From Syncephalis plumigaleata (lineage: Eukaryota > Zoopagomycota > Zoopagomycetes > Zoopagales > Piptocephalidaceae), in NCBI GenBank assembly GCA_025201365.1, contig JAIXMF010000010.1, forward strand, positions 310,001 to 374,000: 64,000 nucleotides of DNA, in the 5' to 3' direction. Of this stretch, positions 48,995-60,833 are shown in pieces (positions within the stretch are counted from its first letter, which is position 1; each line of letters opens with the position of its first letter). The notes beneath the pieces are model-generated. The model ran no database searches. It saw only the letters and a program-made list of their open reading frames with translations, and was not told the DNA's origin. A program made the translations under genes and the position numbers.

Positions 48995-50662
48995 ATGTCG
49001 TCATCACTTGCTGACCTTACTACTGAAAGTAATAAACGTCAAAGAGACGATACACTCAATAACAACGAGACATTCACGAAACGACGTCAGATTACAAAGG
49101 AGGAGGATAGTGCCGTAATTACCTTAAAAATGGCCACCACCGAGACTACAAATACCTTTAGTACACAGCCGGTAAAATCGTTTAATCTCCATATCCGGTG
49201 TATAAACAACCCGAAGAAATCGCTTGCTTCTCTAACGATGCTCAGCGACAGTTTGTCTATGGTGATCAAGCACTTGTAAGTATAGTCGATGCTATCATTA
49301 TCATTGTAATAGCTAATGGACGTATGATCGATCATCTTAGCGATACTATCATCCCGCTGACTTGTACACTGATTTAAATGATGGATTCGACGGTCGATAC
49401 GTGGAACGTGACCGAAGCAAACCTGATCATTTGGATGGTTTACTGGCTTCACTGTTGAATTACGGCGTCGTCATCCCGATGATTACGCAAAGACAAAGGC
49501 AGATATTGTATGTAAATGTTGCTAGTAGATATTTGATTTTAATTGCTCATTCACTCATTCACTCATTCATTAGGTATGCTATCGAGGAGTTATCACACGA
49601 ATCATGTGCTCCCCCTATGAACGACGAGATCCTTGGGAGTTGGGTATTACGCTGTATAAGGTAGGGAATATCGTAGGGAACGACGAACACTTGTGAGAAA
49701 GGATAATTAACTGGAATATAGGGCACATTGTACATAGAGGAACGAGAGACTGAACACAAACGACGGCAAAATGTTAATGCTACACGTCGCCAGCGTATGA
49801 TGGGCTACTGGGGCTATAAGTTTGAAGCGGTGTCGACACTATCCAAGCCGGCGAGTCAACTTCAACCCAATGACCCGGAACTGAATTCACGTAAGCGTGA
49901 AGTAGTCAATACGAATGAACAATACTGCTCGGTCTATCGAACTAGATTGGGCAAGCATAATATCATTATGGGTGCAGAAGTGGATTGTATATCAGGTAAG
50001 AGAGACTATTATGATTTAGTATATGTATATAACATATAGCGAGACAAAGTAATTACTAACTGTATCGTGAATAGATGTGAAGCAACCCGATAACCCATCT
50101 GCCAATTATATCGAATTGAAAACATCACGCGTAATGCAAACGGAACATGATCGTTACATGTTTGCAAAGTAAGCAGTATACATTCTATTTCAATGGCAAT
50201 ATTGATGATGATAGTGCTAACATAATTTATTCCTAGGAAAAAGCTAATCAAATTCTGGGCACAATCATTTCTCGCAGCGGTGCCCAAGATCATCGTGGGC
50301 TTTCGAGATGATCGTGGTCGAATACGTTCACTTGCCACTTATAAAACGATGGAGATCCCTAGATCCGTTAGGAATATGCCGGATATGTGGGTAAGTATTT
50401 GCTGTTTTATAGAGCATACATTACTGTTGGATATCTATTGGGTATGTGCTAATATAACCAATAGGAACCGCAAATATGCTTGAACTTCGTCGATAAGTTC
50501 CTAGACTGGCTGGTAACCATTGTCACCATCGATGATCCTCATGTGGTATATCGCGCCTACTACGGCGAACCATGGACAAGCATTACCGTGACGTGTCTTG
50601 GACGTGAAGGCACTTTTCTTATAGAGGATTACCTGACATCAGAGGAATCATTGTCGGTATAA
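48995..50662 (+). CDS. RAI1: Rai1/DXO family decapping and pyrophosphohydrolase protein
   Basis: Nuclear mRNA cap quality-control enzyme that partners the exonuclease Rat1 in fungi. The family motifs are in order: QPEEIACFSNDAQRQFVYGD (about 49205-49270), YVERD, MGYWGYKFEAVSTL (about 49800), HNIIMGAEVDCI with the metal-binding Glu and Asp (about 49970), NYIELKTSRVMQT (catalytic Glu and Lys, about 50105) and KFWAQSFLAAVPKIIVGFRDDRG. About seven exons. The frame changes by one base at about 49197, where a G run may be short. Upstream of it, MSSSLADLTTESNKRQRDD is a charged nuclear-type N-terminus. Confidence 0.92.
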
Positions 50663-50855
50663 CATCACACTATAGCGCAAATCATTATTGTCAAGTATAC
50701 AGTACATGACTTTTCCAACCAATTATATTTCGTTTCAATGACTTGTTCCTCTATTGGTTAAACCAGTTTACACTCTCAAATAATAGATATATCTTTCTCT
50801 CTTCCTATTGCCAATTCAATTCATCTCTATTGCTCTTCCTACTATTATATTCACA

Positions 50856-53630
50856 ATGACGCTTTGTGCCAATAAGGATTTTATCATACATCAGCTGCGT
50901 ATTAACTATTTACGCCATGTGGAGGATAGAGCGGCGGACCGAGTGTTCAGCTTCTTACCAGAAGAGGAATTACTCCAGAATCCGTTTATCAGAGCGAGCG
51001 ACGACCCATTCAATGAAATGGCCGTTTGCTACTCTCCCGATTTAACGAGTGTGCTTAGTCAACGAATGAGCGCGGACTTTCTAGGTCCCAACGGTAGACG
51101 ACGTTCATCTGTACGACGTAGCCTACGTAATAGTTACGCTAATCGTAACGGTGCAACCGGACAGCGTGGTAGAAATCCGACACTTAGTCGACGTACAGAA
51201 CGAACCTACGCGGAAGAGCCGGAAATCGATCAGGATGAAATGGATATTGAAAAGCCCGTGAACAGGCAAGTAATTAAGCTAGTTTATGTAACAATTACGT
51301 TATTAATAATATACACATAGGAAACCATTATTTACGAAACGCCGAATACAATCGGATGCAGCATCGGCGGATGCAAAAGCGGCAACAACGACAAATAATA
51401 CAGGGTCATTACAAGCAGATGCTAGTGGCAATCAAGAACAACGTGCCGAGGAACTGCGTGGTCCAGCTAGAGTTAGACCGCCCACACTACGTCAACCGGG
51501 ATTACCGGCTGTACCGGAGACGCAGACGTTAGATACACGGGAAATGCAATCGAATGTCACTGCCAATTCCATGGACGAAGAAGAGCAGCATGAGCTTAAT
51601 CAATCTACATGGACATTACCAGCTACGGGTGCAGCATCCCTACCTACGAATAATGCTAAATCAGCACTTACCGCTATGATTAATATGCGTCGTAGCGTTG
51701 TTAATAATCCATTAGCAGCCGAGTATGCATCAATAGTAAGTTGTAACACGATCATTAATATCACATTAATAGCCATAAGCCTAACCATTACCATTACTAT
51801 TATTATTATGTTATTAGGGCGGCACGAATGATGATAATATTCAACTAAAGATATGGCTACCACATTCGAGCGAGCCCAATAAACCCATGACAATATGTGT
51901 CAAGAAGGAGGCCACCGTGGAGGATGTGGTGGGCTACATCCTTTACCAATATATCGACCAAAAACGACAACCTAGTCTTGAAGGCAAGCTTAGTATTGTC
52001 TTTTGGAATATGCGTATAGTAGAGGATGACGGTGAAATTGACGAGGATTTCCCAGGTAAGCTTACCATTTATACGTATTACTATTACTATTAACTTAGGA
52101 AACTATGACAATTACATGTATTTCAATGATAGCTTTGGAGCGTGGACGTCAAATACAAAAGTTTGAATTTGGTGAATTTGCCCTTTGTTTAGCGACACCA
52201 GAGCAAGGTTAGTTTACATACAAACACACATACATGACGAGTAATTAATGTATTTATTAGTGAAAACAAATGAACAAGCATTACGTCTTCATAAGCCAAG
52301 CAAGGCCGATCTACTAGTTCCCATGATGAATGCGAATGCTATCTCATCGACACATAGCTTTGGACCCGCTAAATCCAATACAACTACCGGGACAAGATCG
52401 GATACACTCACCTTGCCCGCAACGAATCAGGGCGCGGCAGGCGATACAAGTACATTGACCGCAAATACCTCGACCAGCTCAGGTAGAACCTTGCAGCCTA
52501 AAGCATCAAACAATAGTCTCGTGCCAACGACAGGTGCATCAGGTGATGCGAGACCTCAGCGTCAATTAACCATTCATCTACATAATACGCTTATTGGTTA
52601 TCATACGGCATCGGTGTCAGTACCATTGAACATACCATTTGCCGATATACTAGTGGATATTTGTCGACGATGGAAGTTGGTACCACGCGAATACGCGCTT
52701 AAATTCATTGACACAAAAACAGACGTACCCAGTGAAATTACTCTGGAGCAACTTCCCGATCTAACGGAACTCGCACTAATGAAGAAAGGCAGTCGAGCCA
52801 GTGGTAAGTGTCATTGTCATTATTATTATTATTATCATTTGATGTCTTCTTAATATATATTAATCATCAATCGTTATTGGCATTTATAGGAGAGTTCGCC
52901 TTTTCCACACCAAGTGATCATCATCGTATATCGCGTACTAAGCCCAAGCTTAATATTGCCAATGGCTTGACCTTTATGTATCAGGTAAGATGATCGTCGT
53001 ATTATTCATATGTAATTATTTATTAACATATATGTGTATGCATGTATTAAATAGCGATTTACGGTTACACGTCGTATGCCCATGCTAGTTGGTCGACATG
53101 AACGAATACTGGCCATTGATGGCGAGTATATTCATATTATGCCACCGGAGAATCGTAATATGTTCGATAAAATGAAGACAACGGTAGGTTAATTCAATTG
53201 TTACACCATTGCCTATTGGAATGAAGACTCATATGTCATTTGTAATTATCTAGTCATCCTATCATATTAGTTCGGTGTTGTCATGCAAACAACACGGTAA
53301 GGTCTCTACTAAATTCAAACTGGTCGTTTATCGCGATCGTGATGTTAAAACGTACGATCTTGACGGCGCCACCGAGGAGGATGCCGGTAAGTGACTAATT
53401 ACCTTCTAGTAACCGGATATAACACTAATCATGTGATGAAATGACGAATAGTGGAAATTTGCGCACGTATCAATTTCCTGATGCGACTACATCGTGGAGA
53501 GTCACCATCCGCAGCAGCAGTCGCTCCAGCTGTCAGCGGAAAGGGTGCGCCGGCCAATGTCGTTCATGCTAACTCGGGATTCATGCTAGTACGACGGGAG
53601 GATGCATCCTACGACTTCCAATGGTTCTAG
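50856..53630 (+). CDS. AVO1: SIN1/AVO1, TORC2 subunit
   Basis: Scaffold subunit that brings substrates such as AGC kinases to TOR complex 2 at the plasma membrane. The start at 50856 gives MTLCANKDFIIHQLRINYLR, the conserved SIN1 N-terminus; the upstream in-frame Met adds an unlikely lead. A basic Ser/Arg-rich linker follows. The CRIM domain spans about 51640-52140 (SALTAMINMRRSVVNNPLAAEYASI, then IQLKIWLPHSSEP ... SIVFWNMRIVEDDGEIDEDFPALERGRQIQKFEFGEFAL). A Ras-binding-like domain begins LTIHLHNTLIGYHTASVSV (52560), and the PH domain ends the protein (TVTRRMPMLVGRHERILAIDGEYIHIMP ... DVKTYDLDG). At least nine exons and no frame break across about 2.2 kb of coding sequence. Confidence 0.94.
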
Positions 53631-55100
53631 AGGTTGCACTCGATCTCTGTTTATTTACTGTTGACTCCATTGTTATACGCAATCCATTGTACTGTTGTAA
53701 TTCCTTCTCTGTTGCGCTTCACATTTATTTTATATATACATCGTACTATTTTATCTATAATAAATATAATTTGTAAGTAGCAATCATTATGAGTGTAATA
53801 ATCGATACTGCTTATTATCATTCTAGTGTATGCATATTCAACAATGTAAGAATAAAAGGGCAAAGGTAAGCTTTATTCCTATTGATCAACAAACAATCCA
53901 TGTATTAAGCAGAATTCAATGGCTTGACTGCCTTTCCTAGCTTGTTAAGAGCGTACGATAATGTAACGGAATGTTGATCAAGGTATGAATCATCTAGAAT
54001 GGCTTGTTAGTATACAGCATACATATGCTACGTTGCAATTGCTTATCCTGTTCCTTATCATCTCATTCTAGCATAATAATTGTACGTGGATCAGTATTGC
54101 TCTTTGCATTTCAAGCACCATCTATCGTAAATGGCATTAGTTAGTACGAATTAATCAATAGACCGATTGACCATTCATACTTGTCCAATCCTCGTATATC
54201 ATCAGTCAATACAATGATGATTAAGGATTGATGTTGATACTAGTGTATACATGTACTCGTGCATAATGAGTAAACTGCTATCAATAATGCCGATTAGTGT
54301 TGTCTACACAATCATTCAAACACTAGTGTACATTGATGCGGTAGATACATGCGACGTGCAGCAGAACGTCCAGATCAAATTGTTAATGGTGCCATGATGT
54401 GCTATTGAAGAATACGTATCCGTTGCAACTATCTCTTTTTCTTTCTCTCTCTTTTTCACATTTGACTACGTCCTCCGTAATCACTTGTATGTGTATCGAA
54501 TCGTGTTTTCACCAATCCCATTGCTCACTGTTGTCATCACTCACTTCCATGCTGTTGTATCGTTTAAGCATTAAAGTATAGAAACGTAGACGTTATCTTT
54601 GTTCCTAGCATTACAGCAACACTAGACATAGTTATGACACGTTGTAATCCAAGTGTAATGACAATATGTAGGAAGCATAGTTCTAAGGATACTGACATAT
54701 GTGATGAAATAGCACTTGTGTAAGCAATATTCGACGACCTCACTCGATATACAATGCTCATTCATGGCACACGATAAGTAATAAGCATAGCTGGAGTAGA
54801 AGAAAGAGTCGAACGAGAAGTAAGATAAAAGAATGCCCTATAGCAATACATATTTATTCAATCAATGAACCAGCCATTAGTTGATATTTATGTAGTAGGA
54901 CCATGGATGAATAGACGTAAGAGACTTGTAGATACACTTGCTGGATCAAGAAATAATGACTTGCATGACATGGACACAAAAGGGTCTTGCACCAATACAT
55001 TCTTGACTTGAATACCTATAATATCTACTTGATGATGTCCTTGTCTTGCTCTAATTATAATGGATTAGTATGAGTATGATCATTGTGGATTATTACTTAC
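53631..55100. other. Non-coding stretch downstream of AVO1 and of the micro-exon gene
   Basis: About 1.47 kb with no supported gene. The end nearest the micro-exon gene has a further intron-like unit (donor at 55100, TACTAAT, acceptor AATTAG at about 55051), probably a 3'-UTR intron. Confidence 0.45.
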
Positions 55101-55103
55101 TGC

Positions 55104-58100
55104 TTAACTCTAGCATTTAAATAATGCATGTCGTATTGTGGTTAGTGCCTCATCCATTACAGTCAGAGTGGTGACTTACCCACTAGCATACGCAGACATA
55201 TGTGAATTATATGACATATTGGTATTAGTACCTCATTTCTTACGGTCAGAATGGTAACTTACAGCCTGTTATACGGGAACATGCGTAAATCGTGTGCCAC
55301 ATTGGTATTAGTACGTCATTTACTGCTATCAGAATGGTAACTTACGATCTATCATACAAAAACATATGTGGATCACATTGTAGTTAGTACCTCATTTATT
55401 ACAGTTAGAGTGGTAACTTACAGGCTATTATTCGTAAGCATACGTGGACCGAGTGACATATCTGATTAGTACCTCGTTCATTACAATCAGAATAATGACT
55501 TACTTTCTATTATACAACAACATACGTGGATCATGCGTCATACTGTAGTTAGTACTCATTCATAGATTACGATCAGAATGATTACTTACAGCCTAGCATC
55601 CACAAGCATACATGGATCATGTGTCGTATTAATATCAGTACACCCATATGTTATCATCGGGAATAGTAACTTACGCACTGTTATCCACAAATATATGGAA
55701 ATCATGTGCCATATTATCATTAGTACATCATTCGTTACGGTCAGAAGAATGACTTACAGCCTAGTGTATGCAATATATGTGAATTATACGCCATATTGGA
55801 ATTAGTACGCCATTCATTACTGTCGGAATGGTAACTTACGATCTATCATACAGGAGCATAAGGAAATTATGAGCCACGTTACAATTAGTACCTCATAGGT
55901 TACAATCAGAACGATAACTTACGCGCTATAATAAGGGAATCATGCGTCACGTTACAATTAGTACATTCATTCATTGCAGTAAGAATGATTACTTACATCC
56001 TATCATACATGAACGCGTATTTGTTATGGATTATATTGGAATTAGTACGTCATTGATTAAGAACAAGTGGTAACCTACGGTCTATCGTACAAGGGCGTAT
56101 GCAAAACACATGCCATATCATAATTAGTAAGTAATGCACTACAATCGTGATGTTAACTCACCTCCTATCATACAGGAACATACGCGGATCATGTGCCGTA
56201 TCATAATTAATACACACATACGTTATCATCGGGAATAGTAACTTACGAGCTATCATATGCAGACATAGATGAAGCGTGTGCCACGTTATAATTAGTATTC
56301 ATTCATTCGTTACGGTCAGAATAATGACTTACGAGCTAGCAAACACAAACATACGCGGATCATGTGCCATATTATAATTAATAATCATATACATTATCAT
56401 CGGGAATAGTAACTTACGAGCTATTATACACAGACATAGATGAAGCGCGTGTTACGTTATAATTAGTGCACCATTCATTACGTTCAGAATAATGACTTAC
56501 GTCCTATTGCACAGGAACATACAGGATCATGCGCCGTATCGTAATTAGTGTGCCATACATTGCAACCGAAATAATAACTTACTCTCTAGTACACACAAGC
56601 ATACATGATTTGTGTGATATATCGCAATTAGTATCTCGATCATTACAATTGTAATGGTAACTTACTTGCTATCATACATGAACATATGTGGTAATGAGCC
56701 ACGTCGATATTAGTACATCAGGTATTACGGTCAGAATGGTAACTTACGTCCTATCATACGAGAACGTATGTGGATCATGGGCGATATCATAGTTAGTACA
56801 TCCATTCATTACGATCATAATGGTCACCTACACACTGTTATGGGCAGATATACGTATGGATAGAGGGTCAATTATCATTAGTACACCATAGTTTGTAAAT
56901 GGAATGATAACTTACACACTGCCATACCGGGGACATACGTAGGGATTATATGCCATACTACAGTTAGTATCCCCATTCATTACTGTCAGAGTGATTACGT
57001 ACCATCTATCACGCAAAAACATATGTGGATCATGTGCCATAACATGATTAGTATGTCATTTGTTACAATCAGAATGGTAACTTACTTTCTATTATACACA
57101 GACATATGTGGATTGCAGGACATATTATAGTCAGTATCTCATTCGTTACGGCTAAAATGATGACTTACTCTCTATCATACAGAAATGTATGCGGTTCATA
57201 TGCCATGTCATTATTAGCACGCCATACATTCAGCCAAAATGGTAACTTACAGCCTGTAATAAAAAACGTATTGATTACGAATCATATTGCAATCAGTATC
57301 TCATTCATTGCGGTCAGAATGATAACTTACAGGCTGTTATACACAGACATACGTGAATTATATGCAATATTGTGGTTAGTATCGCATATACGCTGTAGTC
57401 AGAACGGTAACTTACGTCCTATTGTTCAAAATATGTGTGATCGTATGCCATATTAGGATTAGTACGTCATTCATTACGGTCAGAAATGTTAACTTGCCCA
57501 CTAGCATGCAGGAGCGTATGTTAATCGTATGCCACACTATCATTAGTACATTTATTCATAACACTCAGGATGATGACTTACAGTCTATAATTCAGAAATA
57601 TATGTGGATCGTGTGTCATATTAGAATTAATATACCATAGATTGTAACCGAAATATTAACTTACGAGCTATCATATACAGACATGCGTTAATTGTGTGCC
57701 ACGTTATAATTAGTGCCTCATTCATTACAGTCAGAATGTTAACTTACCCACTAGCATACAGAAACCATGTGCCACGTTATAATTAGTACATTCATCCATT
57801 ACGGTCAGAGTAATGACTTACAGTCTATCATACAAGAAATCATGTGTCACGTTATCATTAGTACGTCCATGCGTTGCAGTCAGAGTGATTACTTACGCCC
57901 TATCATACAAGAACGTATATGAATCGTGTGCGATATTAGAATTAGTACGTCGTTTATTGCCATCATAGTGATAACCTACGCACTGTGATAGGCAAGTATA
58001 TGGATTGTGTGACAGATTGCGGTTAGTGTACCATGTATTACGATCAGAATGGTAACTTACAACAGCTTGAAATGATAGTCACATATGATGTTGGTTTGTA

Positions 58101-58407
58101 TTACAATTAGCACAGTACTTGTTATGGTCAATAGAATAGCTTACGAGTTTTTCCTAACAAATTTATAGATGGCATAAACATTGAAATGTGATTAGCATGT
58201 CAAAACAACCATTTAATATACATGAGCTTACCAGCTATCGGTAATCATTGGTAGACAATGAAACAATAGACTACGATTAGTACATCAATTGGTAGGGTCA
58301 CGGCTAGACATACCATGGCTGGTCCTCTTGCGCTTAGCTTCAACGGCGCCCTGACTGGTGAGAGCGACAACGGCGACGGCAATAGCGATAACGGCAGAGA
58401 ACTTCAT
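55104..58407 (-). CDS. Secreted cysteine-containing protein encoded by a chain of single-codon exons
   Basis: Exon 1 (58407-58314) encodes a textbook signal peptide (MKFSAVIAIAVAVVALTSQG, AVEA) and a KRKR Kex2-like site, ending in phase 1 before GTATGT. Exons of 3, 9 and 5 nt follow (58232-58234, 58145-58153, 58061-58065); with the hanging G they total 18 nt, reading AGKTPV, and leave phase 0. Then come 35 exons of exactly 3 nt at 57980, 57897, 57822, 57748, 57665, 57582, 57498, 57416, 57331, 57251, 57169, 57086, 57003, 56916, 56832, 56748, 56666, 56583, 56501, 56418, 56333, 56247, 56162, 56079, 55997, 55923, 55840, 55758, 55675, 55590, 55504, 55422, 55346, 55263 and 55180 (lowest base of each). 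The first 18 read CGTWLTWDPARKMCCDQR; the other 17 hold a Cys at residue 66 and end in Trp. The last exon (55101-55109) reads AGT TAA. Predicted product: 73 residues, Cys at 38, 51, 52 and 66. Introns are 70-84 nt. Function unknown; effector-like by build only. Confidence 0.8.
55110..58313 (-). repeat. Array of 39 related introns, about 83-bp period
   Basis: Tandem degenerate units covering 3.2 kb. Seen on the minus strand, each has a donor (GTAAG in most; GTAGGT, GTGAGT, GTACGT, GTATGT or GCAAGT in a few), a mid-intron CTGAC-like block, a TACTAAT-like branch site, a CACATGATCCACGTATGTTC-like block and a TAG or CAG acceptor. Neighbouring units share most positions. Units near the 5' end (58.0-58.3 kb) are the most diverged. 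A few (71-73 nt) lack the same roughly 8-10 nt block near the acceptor. Confidence 0.92.
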
Positions 58408-58439
58408 GTTGATGTTGGCCTAGTGGAATGGATAGATAG

Positions 58440-58557
58440 CTCAGCTGACTAGAACGAGAGTAGAAAGTAGAGAGAGAGAGTAGAGTAGAGTAGAAGAGAG
58501 TAGAAGAGTGAATATGAAGACGACAAGTCGAGTGTGTCAAAAAGTGCTCGATTTATA
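58440..58557 (-). promoter_or_regulatory. TATA box and pyrimidine-rich leader of the micro-exon gene
   Basis: On the minus strand TATAAAT (58551-58557) stands in a GC-flanked context about 145 bases before the start codon. A CTCTACT/CTCTCT-rich leader (about 58510-58445) follows, and a possible leader intron ends CACTAG at about 58422. TATA plus a CT-rich leader is typical of strongly expressed fungal genes. Confidence 0.7.
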
Positions 58558-59712
58558 GCCGAGATGATGCTAAACATCTAGGTGGAAAGCATGATGATGG
58601 CTATCGTGGCGTCATTCATTATACACGCCAGTAATTCCCCTAAGCATCTACTCCACATGCCGACATGTTGTAACGGCATGAAATGATAATGTAACGCTGT
58701 ATTACACATTTCACTACATTGTTTTAGCTCTAATAGGCCTTCTCTCCTTCTTTCCTTCACCTGGGATTCTTTTCAGGGGACTTTGTAACCTAATCCTATG
58801 TTGCCATCCACTATTTCCTCCATACTTGTCACTCCCATTTCTCCTTTTACCTGTTAGTTCCAGGAAGAAACATTCGCATTGGGATTATTTTGGTGGTGGT
58901 GTGATAGGGGACATTGTTGTTCAAAAGTAGCAGGACTGGTATTCGAATAGGCCAGTTTTGTAAGAAGAAGCCGGAAGGTCCCAGCACCATGGCTTTTGTC
59001 CATACGCTTTACAAACCCCACATGAGGGAACTGGACAGGTATTTGCTGGTCAAGGATTAAGCAGCTAACCTCAGTTTGAGTAAAACATACCAGTTCAACA
59101 GAGCGTATTACAGCCATTCCACTTTTGAATAGAAGTCTGGGCTAAATGAATAGAATAGCCAACCATTTAACGAGGAATGAAATAACCGTCATCTACGATA
59201 CAATGGCACAAATGCAAGCATACAACAATGTACAAGTGTTTAATGATATCCGTTGCTTTCAAAGTGATCGGATTGGTCAGTCCAATGTAAGCAAGCTGGG
59301 GAATATGAGCATTTGTTGAAGGAGGGAGTGTTTACTTGCTTGTAATTATCGAATGCAACTATCATTAGTATAGGAACTGACGTATCTCGTTTACATCCAC
59401 CTATTTGTTCGACATCATTCTTCCCGGCCAATAAAAGCACTCACTTCCATCTTCACTTGTTTTAACTCCTTAGTCGCACATTTCACCACCATTAGACATG
59501 ATGCTATGCTCGGATTGTTATGCGTATTACATGCATGTGTGGTGAGGATAGTCGGCTGTTCGATGAAGTCGATTAAGAAGTGGATAGGTAAGAATAGGAA
59601 GCATATCTGCCTAGTTGGACAGTGATGGCAAATCAAGTTGAATAGCCGATATTGTGCTCTTTTAGCATAGAAATACGTGCGAATTACGAACAATACACGA
59701 TAGCTTCCAATA
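58558..59712. other. Non-coding stretch between the micro-exon gene and repeat arm C
   Basis: About 1.15 kb. Short minus-strand open frames exist but show no recognisable domain. Nothing supported. Confidence 0.45.
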
Positions 59713-60833
59713 ATAGAGCGTGCATGTCATTATTATTCTGACTTGATTGTCACATCCATACAAATGTCATTCATTATCATGACATCTACATGACATGTTC
59801 ATTTGTATGTCATCTATCATTGCTCATTCCATTGTCATTTGACGTGATTGGTACTAATTGCAATCTGTCACGGTATGTCATCGAATGATCTTACAATCAT
59901 ATGGACATGAACATACTTGATGGTATCTATAATGCGATACGACATTTATCCAATCAATATGCTCTATTGTTGTATGTACAACGGTCATTGATCAGTAGGA
60001 TACAATTGGATACCGAGATAGTATGCCTAGTTTATAATAATTGAGGTGCGTGTATATTCTATTTATGATTATTATTCGAGTATGCTCATGCTAAGTGATG
60101 AGCGGTCAAGCAATTGCTGCTTGGTATGACACTGACTAGTTCATTGTAGCTAATTGACGACTACTGATACTATTACTATTACTAGTATTGACCACATTAT
60201 GTAAAAAACATACTTGACGATCTAGTAAATTCATTGACACGCACCTTTGTGTAGCACCTACTGAACCCTATTAGTGCAATTACTAGCAATGCCCAACACT
60301 ATACCACTACCCTTTGCCACACTTATCTATTGATAGTTGAATTAACGTTGCAGCAAAGGATTAAAGGCATTAGATGATACAAATAGCATGCGCGCATTCA
60401 CGATATTCCACTCGAATACTGTCTCGCCTATGCAATAGTTATACTGACTATTATTCAGTCATGCACAAACTATTAGTATACCGATCTTTATTGGCATTCA
60501 ACGCGTTAATTATACAATGATGATGATGATGGTTATGTTGCCATTCAATATATAGATGCTATGAACAATCCATGGCTGCTTTTAATCATGAAATGGCAAC
60601 CAATCTGACATGGAACCAAGCATTTGATAGCTACTTGTCAATGGTAATGATAGACATTCAAGCATTGAATACTATCATGATAAACATAACCGCACCTTTA
60701 CGAGAAATGAACAACTAAAGCAAGCTTATTATTGTAGTATCCCTTCTCTATACAGGCTATAATCGGAGATAAGAAACTAAACATTCGAAAAAGTGAAAAG
60801 TGGTCGGTATTTTACACGATGTCAGCTATTTTT
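59713..60833 (-). repeat. Inverted repeat arm C (right), longest copy, about 1.12 kb
   Basis: Bases 59847-60833 are the reverse complement of arm A at about 99% identity. Bases 59713-59846 are shared only with copy B. Near 59757-59810 an imperfect palindrome (CATACAAATG ... CATTTGTATG) could fold as a hairpin. The copy ends about 160 bases before the HIS7 start. No transposase or long ORF. Confidence 0.93.

Noticed and set aside
49087-49452. 121-codon open frame on the minus strand
   Set aside because: It is the shadow of the first exons of RAI1/DXO, whose motifs are clear on the plus strand.
58061-58065. The 5-nt exon as a mistake in reading the array
   Set aside because: With the hanging G of exon 1 and the 3- and 9-nt exons it sums to 18 nt, so it is precisely what brings the reading to phase 0. 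It fits the gene model rather than breaking it, though it is the exon I am least sure of.
55130-58130. CRISPR array or simple satellite/centromeric repeat
   Set aside because: The 83-bp units are degenerate throughout and lack a fixed repeat with unique spacers. The most constant parts are splice donor and acceptor, and the most variable part is exactly 3 nt, which a satellite does not explain.
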